From NCBI RefSeq assembly GCF_000018285.1, contig NC_009901.1, forward strand, positions 2,231,001 to 2,295,000: a stretch of 64,000 bases of DNA, in the 5' to 3' direction. The position numbers and the translations under genes were made by a program. The DNA comes from Shewanella pealeana ATCC 700345 (GTDB lineage Bacteria; Pseudomonadota; Gammaproteobacteria; Enterobacterales; Shewanellaceae). The number at the start of each line of letters is the position of its first letter. Position 1 is the first letter of the stretch. Below the pieces are notes generated by a model. That model saw only the letters and a program-made list of their open reading frames with translations. It was not told where the DNA came from and searched no databases. This document shows, piece by piece, positions 19,201-26,912 of the stretch.

Positions 19201-19606
19201 CATTGCTATTTTGGCTCGATGCTTTTAATGCACTGGGCGCCAGTTTTACCTCTATATTTGCCACAGACAACGCGAGGAGATCGCTAACCTGAAACGCCCA
19301 AGGTTTAGTATTTTCATCGAATAAGAGATTGAGTCCAGAGATTGTAATATCAGTGTCGTGTATCGTTAATTCAGCTTGTGAAACTTGCCACTGACTTAGC
19401 CTGATAGGCTTAAATTTGAGGGAGTGAATTTGAGTCTGATAAGGCACTAGAAATTGATTGGCGAAATGGATAGTGAGTCGCTCATAATGCCAAAGCGCTA
19501 TGCCTGCAACCACAGTCACAAGAGCAATCAAGCCAAGGCATGAGAATAATATAAAGCGCGGGGCTTTTTGTCTCCAGTTTCTGTTTACTGCCTGTGACAC
19601 TTGCAA
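16286..19606 (-). CDS. ydbH: YdbH, AsmA-like intermembrane bridge protein
   Basis: 1106 residues, somewhat longer than E. coli YdbH. A single N-terminal transmembrane helix (~17-40) is followed by a very long repetitive beta-strand region typical of AsmA-like repeating-beta-groove proteins. The C-terminus (GGRLAARAPGGLIAIGNNPA, then LNYSELSSSFDMDAQGDAVL and the GRSRGIERPIHFNYSQEEN stretch) is the YdbH signature. In E. coli it acts redundantly with TamB and YhdP to move phospholipid to the outer membrane and pairs with YnbE. It is the first gene of a ydbH-ynbE-ydbL operon. Several in-frame antisense readings are shadows. Confidence 0.92.
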   Translation of the reverse strand: MQVSQAVNRNWRQKAPRFILFSCLGLIALVTVVAGIALWHYERLTIHFANQFLVPYQTQIHSLKFKPIRLSQWQVSQAELTIHDTDITISGLNLLFDENTKPWAFQVSDLLALSVANIEVKLAPSALKASSQNSNETGPTIGLNFDAFPEIRLDNIRIAIKGLEDSAPTLELEQLSLNRLGELKSLLKVDHKPLLDLSAELNQKQWHTSTKIDLTLLQSFSRRLAAVEQSLDANQSANAIDSNMSLLAPLYRLTQMLDDKHVLLDATLDSAATLDLKTAELTSHHNLQGTRLVLNDYAKLILQPISLSDSVQPLGRLDFEVNGHLATPKLTVLPFELPVALENNLNADANLNSSINSDKQLTRLLSLVDDKPFEQALSQLYEQLSLTSGKVTATVNPRGKTKEKQTQQKPSLLLSFDEGLSYQIDQEALSIPKLSLALLNSKLEAKLLVSSLSYQTFTADGSPQAQTNSQIHKQVANYYQLNANWQLKAAHQQSITLNRLWPKLAELPYLIEIDKASLNIEGKLAFNQTQQQTSYSISIASGASQQAEGIKISSQVQAASTTIAPSHLESEIGQTELSIDSPIEYQFLQGQTLLTIPALSYQVTGVDGNLQLHNALEENYKLWLDNADIKLKQAIPLIFDSKGKDSANADSSFVSQLLNHTLSNEIHISLAQLTLDKSGYNRASQSSSAKADTRVSKHKRRLIKQKLAQFESIDLNQKLQLKQQRINSDENWKINDLFLSSQHQFAPELNNRFDDLSRFKLTGDWQFSSEFAPILAFLSQTDSLPDSLDIKGNADLTMHYQLNRDQKLAFNLTLDPKVSDIQGSLNNLPFDGGNMDTQCQFDWLQDSANKRESAFNCDNISLSLKAFNPGVLITDINAEAAISFATQSASEANNELVNEQEIELTNKDKEAQNLALAQQLLGIKQASIGLTAQGNLLGGQLLIPQFQLNLKNPSSAYFVLQQIDLEQLLAIQPQVGIYADGIFDGVLPVNIEKGKASITGGRLAARAPGGLIAIGNNPAVEQMRQSQPYLEFAFSALEHLNYSELSSSFDMDAQGDAVLKVNVKGRSRGIERPIHFNYSQEENMLQLLRSLQIGDNLQDQIERAVN

Positions 19607-19739
19607 GATCCCATCTGTAGTTGGTTAAGGAGCGGGTTGCTTCTCGCTTTCAGTATAGTCAGAGGATTCTAACACCTTAACTAATGAATTGAATAGGTGA
19701 GCAACGTGTAAGGCGTTTTTTGTACAGATGAATCACTTG

Positions 19740-20738
19740 TTATTTTATCTTTGGTTTATTGGGCCACCATTTCTTCCCTATATGGAGTAATAGCAGGCTT
19801 ACTGCAACCCAAGCACAGCCTATTAGCGTATCAATAAAGCGCCAGCGGATCAGAAATACATCCCCTCCCTGTTGTTGCATTGCTAAGTCAACAATAAGCA
19901 AAATTATCAGGGTAATGAGTCCACTGAATAGCATATAGTTTTGGCGTAAACAGGTCGGTATAAAAAGAGCGGCTAACATGACCACTAAAGGTAGACCCCA
20001 AATGGGTAAGTAAACGATTGTGCCATAAGCACAGATTACCCCCAACAAGGTACCAGTTATTCGCATTTTGACTTTTTCCCATGCATTTTGTTCATCAATA
20101 TGCATAACAAAAAGAACAGTTAGGCCGACCCAAGAGGCATGTTGAACATTTAGCCAATCAGCAGTTAACATTGCAGCTAGGATAGTGATGGGTAGCGTAA
20201 AGCCATAAAGTGGGCCATTTAGGTGGCCAGTCCTTAGTTCACGCCATTCATTCCATGGTGACCAACTTTTTGCTTGGGTCGGCAAAAAGCGTGTCTGTAT
20301 AACAGTAAGTAAAAATGCCAGTGTAGCGCCTACAAAGTAGGCTAACGCAGTATTCAATGTGGCTGAGAACCCCATTTCGTCAAGCATTAAGGCTGCAGCG
20401 ACAAACTTGCTTAGTAAACTAAAGTAGCTTTGTTCGGGCTTAGGTTGACCTGCTATATAGCTTAAAATCAACAGAGCAGTAATCGCCAGCTCTCTGTGTC
20501 CTAGTAAGAGTTTTCCAAGCATGGCAGAAAGGATCATCAGTAACATTCCCCCCATCATTGCCATAGCTTGTTGTTTTGGCTTGCAACGCGGATCGAGTCG
20601 TAATGTAAACATAGCGCCAAGGGCGATAAAGGCTGATGTTTGTGCAGAAAGCCAAGGCTGTAATAAAAATGGAGTTCCCATGGCGATGGTGTAGAGGCAA
20701 CCGCGGATCCAATCATCATTGTTAGGCATTACGAACAT
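19740..20738 (-). CDS. FUSC family (DUF2955-like) inner-membrane protein
   Basis: About 332 residues in two hydrophobic blocks of roughly five helices each (~10-130 and ~165-325), linked by a short cytoplasmic stretch (QTRFLPTQAKSWSPWNEWRE). This resembles the FUSC/aromatic-acid-exporter membrane module, without the large cytosolic domain of YccS/AaeB. The repeated block ends with the basic-loop motif RITGTLLGVICAYG, the usual second-half signature. The start is uncertain: TTG 20750, ATG 20738 and ATG 20729 are all possible and none has a clear ribosome site. Substrate unknown; an efflux partner is not adjacent. Confidence 0.75.
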   Translation of the reverse strand: MFVMPNNDDWIRGCLYTIAMGTPFLLQPWLSAQTSAFIALGAMFTLRLDPRCKPKQQAMAMMGGMLLMILSAMLGKLLLGHRELAITALLILSYIAGQPKPEQSYFSLLSKFVAAALMLDEMGFSATLNTALAYFVGATLAFLLTVIQTRFLPTQAKSWSPWNEWRELRTGHLNGPLYGFTLPITILAAMLTADWLNVQHASWVGLTVLFVMHIDEQNAWEKVKMRITGTLLGVICAYGTIVYLPIWGLPLVVMLAALFIPTCLRQNYMLFSGLITLIILLIVDLAMQQQGGDVFLIRWRFIDTLIGCAWVAVSLLLLHIGKKWWPNKPKIK

Positions 20739-20750
20739 TTGAGGGCCCAA

Positions 20751-21104
20751 ATTTTAGTCTGATAGAGATTACTAACATATCAGAAGGTAATACCGTCTGT
20801 TTTATTGGTACATTTACTAGATCTTCAATGTAGCTGATTAGAAAAAGTGTTAGGGCTTCGACGATACGATTACTTTATCCTAGTTCATTTATGATTATTT
20901 GGATTGCTTGATGCTAGTGCTAGTTTTGGCTGTAGGTTTTTGGGGCTGAAATCAATAATATCATCAACATCAACTAGTGAATCGATGTCTAAAAATGAGA
21001 ACAAGTAATATCTTTGCTGTGGTTCCCTTTGCCTCATCGATATGAGCTACGGGGATTCTTGATTGCGCTAGAAGAGATCTACGATTGTAGACCTCTTGCT
21101 ATGA
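20751..21104. other. intergenic region
   Basis: About 350 AT-rich bases between two minus-strand genes. I see no convincing ORF, repeat or strong terminator. It presumably contains the end of the mutarotase transcript and the promoter of the FUSC gene. Confidence 0.4.
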
Positions 21105-21950
21105 TTATTTCCAACGAATAGTAGTCGTTAAAGTATGACTCTCGTTTGGCGCGAGTGTTAGCTTATCTTCTAAAACATTAGCAGCCTCTAGGCAGACCAT
21201 GGTCTGATAGTCATCGCTATTGAATCGAGATAAACGAGTCGATTTTTCTATCCAAGGGTTCCAAAGCACGGCGCTGCTGCTGTTTTCACGGCGTACTTCT
21301 ATCACACCATCTGGGGTATGTAATTCTTGGCATTCGCCTAAGTCGGTATAGACGCGGTCAGTTTCACGGGTGAAATCGACGCTATCTCCCTCTTGCTGGA
21401 ACGGCCCTTTAGCAAATTCAATATACTTAGATGTTTCAAAGCCTGTTGCGGTTAACTGATGAATATCATTAATTGGGAAATAGCTGTGTAGCGCCTGTGT
21501 TAGGCTGACATCGTAATCACAGTGATTGGTGTTGACCAAACTCACTGACAGCGTGTCGCTTAGGCTGAACAGTAACTCAACACTGGTATCGTGGGGCCAG
21601 TATTGCTTATCTTCTTCGCTTATCTTAAGGGTAAATTTCAGATCAACAACTTGATTACGCATTTTCACTGACTCCAGTGACCAAATGCGGGTACGTGCAA
21701 AGCCATGCTGTGGGAAGTCAGGGTTATCACTCATGCCAAACCAAGGCCAACAAACAGGGATGCCACCACGAATACCACTGCCTGGCTGATAATCATCGGC
21801 GCTGGATACCCAAAGTAATGGTTTTTTCCCTACAGGCTCAAAATAATCAATTTGTGCCCCTTGCATAAAAATTCTGGCCTTACACAAAGGAGTATTGACG
21901 TCGACATATTCTAACCCGTTAGCATGTTTACTGGTGGTGACCGAACCCAT
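21105..21950 (-). CDS. yeaD: D-hexose-6-phosphate mutarotase, YeaD-like
   Basis: About 281 residues of the aldose 1-epimerase-like (galactose mutarotase) fold that interconverts anomers of glucose-6-phosphate. Family motifs are present in order: LQGAQ-type strand (MQGAQIDYFEP), the phosphate/sugar region GIRGGIPVCWPWFG, the catalytic histidine in PQHGFART, a second histidine in ALHSYF and the C-terminal MVCLEAANV carrying the catalytic glutamate. The ATG at 21950 has AAGGA 9 bases upstream and gives a standard N-terminus; an ATG at 21968 is in frame. Monocistronic. Confidence 0.9.
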   Translation of the reverse strand: MGSVTTSKHANGLEYVDVNTPLCKARIFMQGAQIDYFEPVGKKPLLWVSSADDYQPGSGIRGGIPVCWPWFGMSDNPDFPQHGFARTRIWSLESVKMRNQVVDLKFTLKISEEDKQYWPHDTSVELLFSLSDTLSVSLVNTNHCDYDVSLTQALHSYFPINDIHQLTATGFETSKYIEFAKGPFQQEGDSVDFTRETDRVYTDLGECQELHTPDGVIEVRRENSSSAVLWNPWIEKSTRLSRFNSDDYQTMVCLEAANVLEDKLTLAPNESHTLTTTIRWK

Positions 21951-22168
21951 TTGGAGTTGTCCTTTCATAGCGTTAGCACGAATAATTGAATTAGCTTACC
22001 CGTTTTTCAAGATCTAGATAAGCATTCTTTCGACTGTATTTACGGTAATGCTGTTCTCTTGTACAAACAAACACATTTTATTGCTGAGTTTTTGCTCAAA
22101 CTTGGTTAAGGTGGTCAGAGCACTGACCATAACTATCACACTAATAAGAAATTGAAAGGGACGACACC

Positions 22169-23959
22169 ATGCCGATTTACCAAGCGCCTATCCGCGATTA
22201 TCAGTTTGTACTAGGTGAACTACTCAATATTTATCAGCAAGATAACCTAAGTGGTTTTGACGAATTCGATCCAGAGTTGATTGATGCAGTGCTTCAGGGC
22301 GTCGCCGATTTTACAACCGACATTATGTTGCCGTTAAATGGTAGTGGCGATGTAGAGGGGTGTCGTTTGGTAGAGGGAAAGGTGATCACCCCTCAAGGCT
22401 TCATCGATGCTTATCAGCAGTACGTTGATAATGGCTGGGCAACCTTAACCTGCGATCCCGAATATGGTGGGCAAGGGTTGCCGGAAGTGGTGGGTATTTT
22501 TGCCACCGAGATGAAAACGGCGACCAATATGGCGTTCGCCATGTACCCCGGCCTGACTCATGGTGCCTACGCTGCAATTCACGCTCACGGCAGTGAAGCA
22601 TTGAAAGCCAAGTATTTAGACAAGCTGGTTAGCGGCGAGTGGACCGGTACCATGAATTTAACAGAGTCCCATGCGGGCACCGACTTAGCTTTACTGCGTA
22701 CCAAAGCTATCCCAACTGGTGACGGCAATTACAGCATCACTGGAGAGAAGATATTTATCTCTTCTGGCGATCATGACTTAACCGATAACATTGCCCATTT
22801 AGTGTTAGCCAGACTGCCCGATGCCCCAGAAGGCGTAAAAGGGATCTCTCTGTTTGTGGTACCTAAAATCTTAATTAATGACGATGGCAGCTTAGGCGAA
22901 TCAAATAGTCTTTATGCGGCCAGTCTAGAGCATAAAATGGGGATCCACGGTAACTCTACCTGTGTGATGAATTTTGACGCTGCAATAGGTGAGCTAGTGG
23001 GCGAGGCGCACCAAGGTCTAAGAGCCATGTTCACCATGATGAACCAGGCAAGACTAGGGGTTGGAGTACAGGGGCTAGGTGTGTCTGAAATTGCTTACCA
23101 AAATGCCGTCGCTTACGCCAAAGACCGCATTCAAGGTCGTGCTTTAAGTGGCGTGAAGCAACCTGAGCAAGCGGCCGATTCAATATTAGTTCATGGTGAT
23201 GTACGTCGTATGTTGCTATCACAAAAGGCCTTTAACCAAGGTACGCGTGCATTAATGGGGCAGCAAGCGCTTTGGCTTGATCAGGCACAAAGGGATTGCT
23301 CCCCCGAGCAAGCTAAGGCCGCATCTAAACTGGCCGCACTGTTTACACCGATTGTGAAAGGCTTCGTGACAGATCAAGGTTTTAAAGCCTGCGTCGATGC
23401 CCAACAAGTATTTGGTGGCCATGGTTATATCCATGAATGGGGCATGGAGCAATTTGTGCGTGATAGTCGTATTGCGATGATCTATGAGGGAACCAATGGG
23501 GTACAGGCATTGGATCTTGTAGGACGAAAAATATTGTCAGATAAAGGTGCGACGTTGCAAGCATGGTCTGGGCAAGTAAAACAACTTATCCAAAGTAATA
23601 TAGCCAATGAGGCTATGAAACCTTACCTTGACGGGCTGATGGATGCGGCCGGCGATCTTGAAAAGGCCACTGGTTATATTGCTACTAATGCAAGTAAGAA
23701 CCCAGATCTTATCGGCGCTGCATCAATGCCTTATATGCAGATCTTAGGGATCACGGCATTAGCGTGGATGTGGACGCGCAGCGCCGAAACTGCGCTAGCG
23801 GCTTTGGCCAATGGCAGCGATGAAGTGGCGTTTTACCAAGATAAGTTAAACACGGCGCAGTTTTACATGAACTATTGGGCGGTACAGACCCGTAGTTTGC
23901 GTAAACAGATCCAAGCGGCAAGCGAAGGGATCATGGCATTTGATGACAGTGCCTTTTAA
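22169..23959 (+). CDS. acyl-CoA dehydrogenase with C-terminal extension
   Basis: 596 residues, the long FAD-dependent acyl-CoA dehydrogenase class (DmdC/AidB-like length rather than the 380-residue type). It shows a helical N-domain (MPIYQAPIRDYQF), the FAD segment TGTMNLTESHAGTDL, middle beta-domain GEKIFISSGDHDL, EHKMGIHGNSTCVM, the helical core NQARLGVGVQGLG and the catalytic-base region MIYEGTNGVQALDL, followed by an extra ~130-residue C-terminal helical domain. It introduces a 2,3-double bond in an acyl-CoA or acyl thioester; chain length cannot be told. AAAGGGACG precedes the ATG. Two hairpin terminators follow. Confidence 0.92.
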   Translation: MPIYQAPIRDYQFVLGELLNIYQQDNLSGFDEFDPELIDAVLQGVADFTTDIMLPLNGSGDVEGCRLVEGKVITPQGFIDAYQQYVDNGWATLTCDPEYGGQGLPEVVGIFATEMKTATNMAFAMYPGLTHGAYAAIHAHGSEALKAKYLDKLVSGEWTGTMNLTESHAGTDLALLRTKAIPTGDGNYSITGEKIFISSGDHDLTDNIAHLVLARLPDAPEGVKGISLFVVPKILINDDGSLGESNSLYAASLEHKMGIHGNSTCVMNFDAAIGELVGEAHQGLRAMFTMMNQARLGVGVQGLGVSEIAYQNAVAYAKDRIQGRALSGVKQPEQAADSILVHGDVRRMLLSQKAFNQGTRALMGQQALWLDQAQRDCSPEQAKAASKLAALFTPIVKGFVTDQGFKACVDAQQVFGGHGYIHEWGMEQFVRDSRIAMIYEGTNGVQALDLVGRKILSDKGATLQAWSGQVKQLIQSNIANEAMKPYLDGLMDAAGDLEKATGYIATNASKNPDLIGAASMPYMQILGITALAWMWTRSAETALAALANGSDEVAFYQDKLNTAQFYMNYWAVQTRSLRKQIQAASEGIMAFDDSAF

Positions 23960-23968
23960 AGCATAGCG

Positions 23969-23993
23969 GCGGCTTTACCTAAAGCCGCTTTTT
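23969..23993 (+). terminator. terminator after acyl-CoA dehydrogenase
   Basis: Perfect 8-bp stem GCGGCTTT/AAAGCCGC with 4-nt loop and a run of T. Confidence 0.9.
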
Positions 23994-24057
23994 ACGAGCA
24001 ATGGTGGTAAGTTAAGCTCAAACCGATTTAAAACGAAAAATGTAAAACGAAAAACTA

Positions 24058-24084
24058 AGAACCCAGTATAAACTGGGTTCTTTG
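24058..24084 (+). terminator. second hairpin downstream of acyl-CoA dehydrogenase
   Basis: Perfect 10-bp stem AGAACCCAGT/ACTGGGTTCT, loop ATAA, followed by TT. Probably a backup terminator; the rest of the ~320-base gap before yjjG holds no gene that I can see. Confidence 0.6.
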
Positions 24085-24282
24085 CGTTAAAAGCTATCAA
24101 TCAGGAAGCGCTCACTTTGTTTGCTACGACAAGGATGCGAAGAAAAGAAAAATTTCGGGCTGGTTTTATATCTGCTAAATCAAGATGGTTAATAGCAAAA
24201 ATGCATCTCAGTCTTGGACAATAAAAAGCACTTAAGATAACCTTGGCCAACTTTTATTGTGGTAATTTTTAATAGGATTGAG

Positions 24283-24975
24283 ATGCAGTATAAATGGGTA
24301 CTTTTTGACGCCGATGAAACCTTGTTTCACTTCGATGCATTTCAAGGGTTACAGCTGATGTTCTCCCGTTTTGATGTGGATTTTACTCGTCAAGACTTCA
24401 TGCAATATCAAACGGTTAACCAGCCACTTTGGGTAGACTATCAAGATGGCAAACTGACCGCCAAAGAACTACAAAATATTCGTTTCGAATCTTGGGCGCA
24501 GAAACTGGCAGTTTCAACCCAGAGGCTTAATAGTGACTTTTTAAAGGCCATGGCGGAGATCTGTCAGTTACTACCCGGGGCACAAGAACTGATTGATAGC
24601 CTTTCTGGTCGGGTCAATATGGGGATCATTACCAATGGCTTTACCGAGTTGCAAACGGTACGACTCGAGAAGGTCGGCTTAGCTCAGCATTTCTCGCCCC
24701 TAGTGATCTCTGAAGAGGTCGGAATGGCTAAGCCAGATATCGGCATTTTTAACCACGCCTTTGCTATGATGGGCCACCCAGCTAAAGAGTCGGTGTTAAT
24801 GGTGGGCGATAACCCTCATTCTGATATTCTAGGTGGGTTAAATGCTGGTATTCACACCTGCTGGCTTAATAGTCATGGAGCCGAAAAACCCCATGATATC
24901 GACCCTCACTATCAGGTGAGTTCGTTATGCGAATTAAGACTATTACTCACCGATAAGACCATTAATCCGAGTTAA
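24283..24975 (+). CDS. yjjG: HAD family pyrimidine 5'-nucleotidase YjjG
   Basis: 230 residues of a haloacid dehalogenase-like phosphatase that hydrolyses (non-canonical) pyrimidine nucleotides. HAD motif I is FDADETLF with the nucleophile Asp near residue 9, motif II GIITNGFTEL, motif III lysine in GMAKPDIGIF and motif IV MVGDNPHSDILGG. The frame is open from GTG 24259, but the ATG at 24283, 5 bases after AGGA, restores the usual N-terminus (MQYKWVLFDADETLF). Monocistronic; it converges on the DUF938 gene. Confidence 0.93.
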   Translation: MQYKWVLFDADETLFHFDAFQGLQLMFSRFDVDFTRQDFMQYQTVNQPLWVDYQDGKLTAKELQNIRFESWAQKLAVSTQRLNSDFLKAMAEICQLLPGAQELIDSLSGRVNMGIITNGFTELQTVRLEKVGLAQHFSPLVISEEVGMAKPDIGIFNHAFAMMGHPAKESVLMVGDNPHSDILGGLNAGIHTCWLNSHGAEKPHDIDPHYQVSSLCELRLLLTDKTINPS

Positions 24976-24999
24976 GATGGTGGCTAAATGCTTTAGCTT

Positions 25000-25611
25000 T
25001 TAGCGTTTTTTCTCGAAATGAAGCAAGCGGTTATTGGCAGGCATGGGGTGATCTTCGATTAACTCCAAGCCTTGCGTCGCAGCAAGCTCACTTATCCATT
25101 CGATATCACGGATGGCACTTTGTGGGTTTTGCTGCAGTAACCATTGGTCGAAATTACGATTGCTATCGCTAGTATATTCCCCATTATAGTTAAATGGGCC
25201 ATAGACGCAGAAATGGCCGCCCTTAGCTAAGTGTTTTCCAATCCCTGCAAAGAAAGCCTCGACCATCCCTTTCGACATGATATGTAAAGTATTAGCACTA
25301 AAAATACCATCAACAACTGCAGGTTCGAACTGTGTTATCGGCCATGGCTTAGTGACATCAAGTACCAGCGGCGCACGTAAATTAGTGCTGGGCTCTGCGG
25401 CTATCCAAGCATTGATCCCATCATGGTAGTCGAGTTGATCGCTGGTTTGCCAGATAAGGTGTGGTAGCAACTTGGCAAAGTGTACCGCATGCTGACCCGT
25501 ACCACTGCCAACCTCTAGCACATGTCTGACTTGGGCAAAGCTGCGCTCTAACACGGCGGCGATGGCAGTTCTGTTATTTTCACAAGATTGAGAGTAGGGT
25601 AATGAGCTCAA
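25000..25611 (-). CDS. DUF938 class I SAM-dependent methyltransferase
   Basis: 203 residues. The AdoMet-binding glycine-rich motif HVLEVGSGTGQHAVHFA (residues ~30-46) and the following acidic residues identify a Rossmann methyltransferase. SANTLHIMSKGMVEAFFAG and VYGPFNYNGEYTSDSNRNFD are typical of the DUF938 family. The substrate is unknown. It is convergent with yjjG; the two 3' ends are 24 bases apart and share a small T-rich hairpin. Confidence 0.88.
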   Translation of the reverse strand: MSSLPYSQSCENNRTAIAAVLERSFAQVRHVLEVGSGTGQHAVHFAKLLPHLIWQTSDQLDYHDGINAWIAAEPSTNLRAPLVLDVTKPWPITQFEPAVVDGIFSANTLHIMSKGMVEAFFAGIGKHLAKGGHFCVYGPFNYNGEYTSDSNRNFDQWLLQQNPQSAIRDIEWISELAATQGLELIEDHPMPANNRLLHFEKKR

Positions 25612-25742
25612 AATAGCGTCTTCATTTTTGGGTTAAGCCACTGTTTTACCGCGTCTACTGAATGAATTCAACCCTTGCTAGGTGTTGCCGACAAAAGGCG
25701 CTACTATCTAGGCTCAAATAAGCAGTTAATTAAGGCAAGACT

Positions 25743-26108
25743 TTGGCTATAGAACAAACTGAGATTGTTGCACTGTTAAGTGAACTTGAGTGCAGAACCA
25801 ATTTTTCAATCAAGAAAGTAACCGAATACATGCTGCCTAAGTTAAAGGATCCTTTCTACCTGTATGTCGATGGCAAACAGGCGCAATTGGTGATCCGCCC
25901 AGCCTATGAAGTATTTAAAGCCGATTTAGCGGCACTCGAAGGGGTAAATGCCAAAGAGCAGTACTGCCATTATTCAGAGATGACACGATTCCCTAAACGC
26001 GTGCAAAAGAGCGTTAATGGCATTCATTATGGTTTAGCATTTAGCTTCGATAGCGCCGATGGATTAAAAGGTTTTATCAAGCAGTTGATCACTATCAACC
26101 AAGGCTGA
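25743..26108 (+). CDS. hypothetical protein
   Basis: 121 residues, soluble, no signal peptide. I do not recognise a named family. The sequence has an alternating helix-strand appearance with a central YLYVDGKQAQLVIRPAYE and a C-terminal FSFDSADGLKGFIKQL. The start is TTG at 25743, with AAGG upstream. The next gene is 79 bases downstream on the same strand and could be co-transcribed. Confidence 0.65.
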   Translation: MAIEQTEIVALLSELECRTNFSIKKVTEYMLPKLKDPFYLYVDGKQAQLVIRPAYEVFKADLAALEGVNAKEQYCHYSEMTRFPKRVQKSVNGIHYGLAFSFDSADGLKGFIKQLITINQG

Positions 26109-26187
26109 TACTAAGATAAAGCTGAAGAAAACCTCGACATGAAAAGCTGAAGAAAAAAGTCTGTATAAAAGGTAGCGATAAAACCTG

Positions 26188-26484
26188 ATGAGAAAAACCG
26201 ATAAGAAGATTGATAATGCCATCCGTCTAGCCTTAACTCAGGTTTGTGAAGCGCTGAAAGATGAGGTTGAAGGCTTTATTTGGCTGACTCATAGCGTCAA
26301 TTTTTCACAGGGATTAGACTCTTTAGTGATCACCTTTATGTTTGAGTCGCAAGCCTTACTCGATAAGGCTAATTCAGAACAACAGACACTGCAGATGATA
26401 GCCTTGGCTCAGGCGAGTCTAGAAATGGAGAACATCTGTTTAGCGAACCCTAAGAAACAGTGCCGCTTTAAGGTAAACGATTAA
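26188..26484 (+). CDS. small hypothetical cytosolic protein
   Basis: 98 residues with a basic N-terminus (MRKTDKKIDNAIRLAL) and no membrane segment. The first half resembles an amphipathic helix followed by a WLTHSVNFSQGLDSLVITFMF strand pair; three cysteines lie at positions ~20, 84 and 92 (ENICLANPKKQCRF). No confident family. It follows 25743-26108 on the same strand. A coding origin is supported by regular codon use and clean boundaries. Confidence 0.6.
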   Translation: MRKTDKKIDNAIRLALTQVCEALKDEVEGFIWLTHSVNFSQGLDSLVITFMFESQALLDKANSEQQTLQMIALAQASLEMENICLANPKKQCRFKVND

Positions 26485-26658
26485 GCTCATCTACTTATTT
26501 ACTCAGCTACTAAGGCTATTGAATCAGGCAAAAGTTGCTGAGAAATGCAGGTGTAAGCTTGTTGAAACATTCTTATACTAAAATCTATAACAGTACGCGG
26601 CTAAAGATGGTTTAAACTGTTAGTAAGATATTAATATGGATTAAGAGAGTGATGTGAC

Positions 26659-26841
26659 ATGGAGTCAAATAAACTTACTTCTGATGAACAAGTTCATGAA
26701 GCAGAAATTGCAGCGCTTCTGTCTGATCTCAATCGTAAAAGGCTCAAGTCTTTTGCTTTAGTGTTAGGTGTTGTAGCAGGTCTGCCTGCCGGCTTCTATG
26801 GTGCACGATTGATTTATCAGTGGTTAGCTCCTGTGAGTTAA
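26659..26841 (+). CDS. small single-helix membrane protein
   Basis: 60 residues. A polar, acidic N-terminal helix (SDEQVHEAEIAALLSDLNRK) precedes one transmembrane helix (about 35-55, ALVLGVVAGLPAGFYGARL). No family assigned. It ends just before a strong bidirectional terminator shared with the convergent peptidase gene, supporting a real transcription unit. Confidence 0.55.
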   Translation: MESNKLTSDEQVHEAEIAALLSDLNRKRLKSFALVLGVVAGLPAGFYGARLIYQWLAPVS

Positions 26842-26860
26842 CCTCATCAGTTAATAGATA

Positions 26861-26885
26861 AAAAGGCTCCTTTTAGGAGCCTTTT
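26861..26885. terminator. bidirectional terminator
   Basis: Palindrome with 11-bp arms (AAAAGGCTCCT and its complement), T-rich on both sides. It can terminate both the 26659 gene (plus) and the M3 peptidase gene (minus). Confidence 0.9.
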
Positions 26886-26912
26886 CGCGTTTGTAACTCA
26901 GTTTTAGCAATA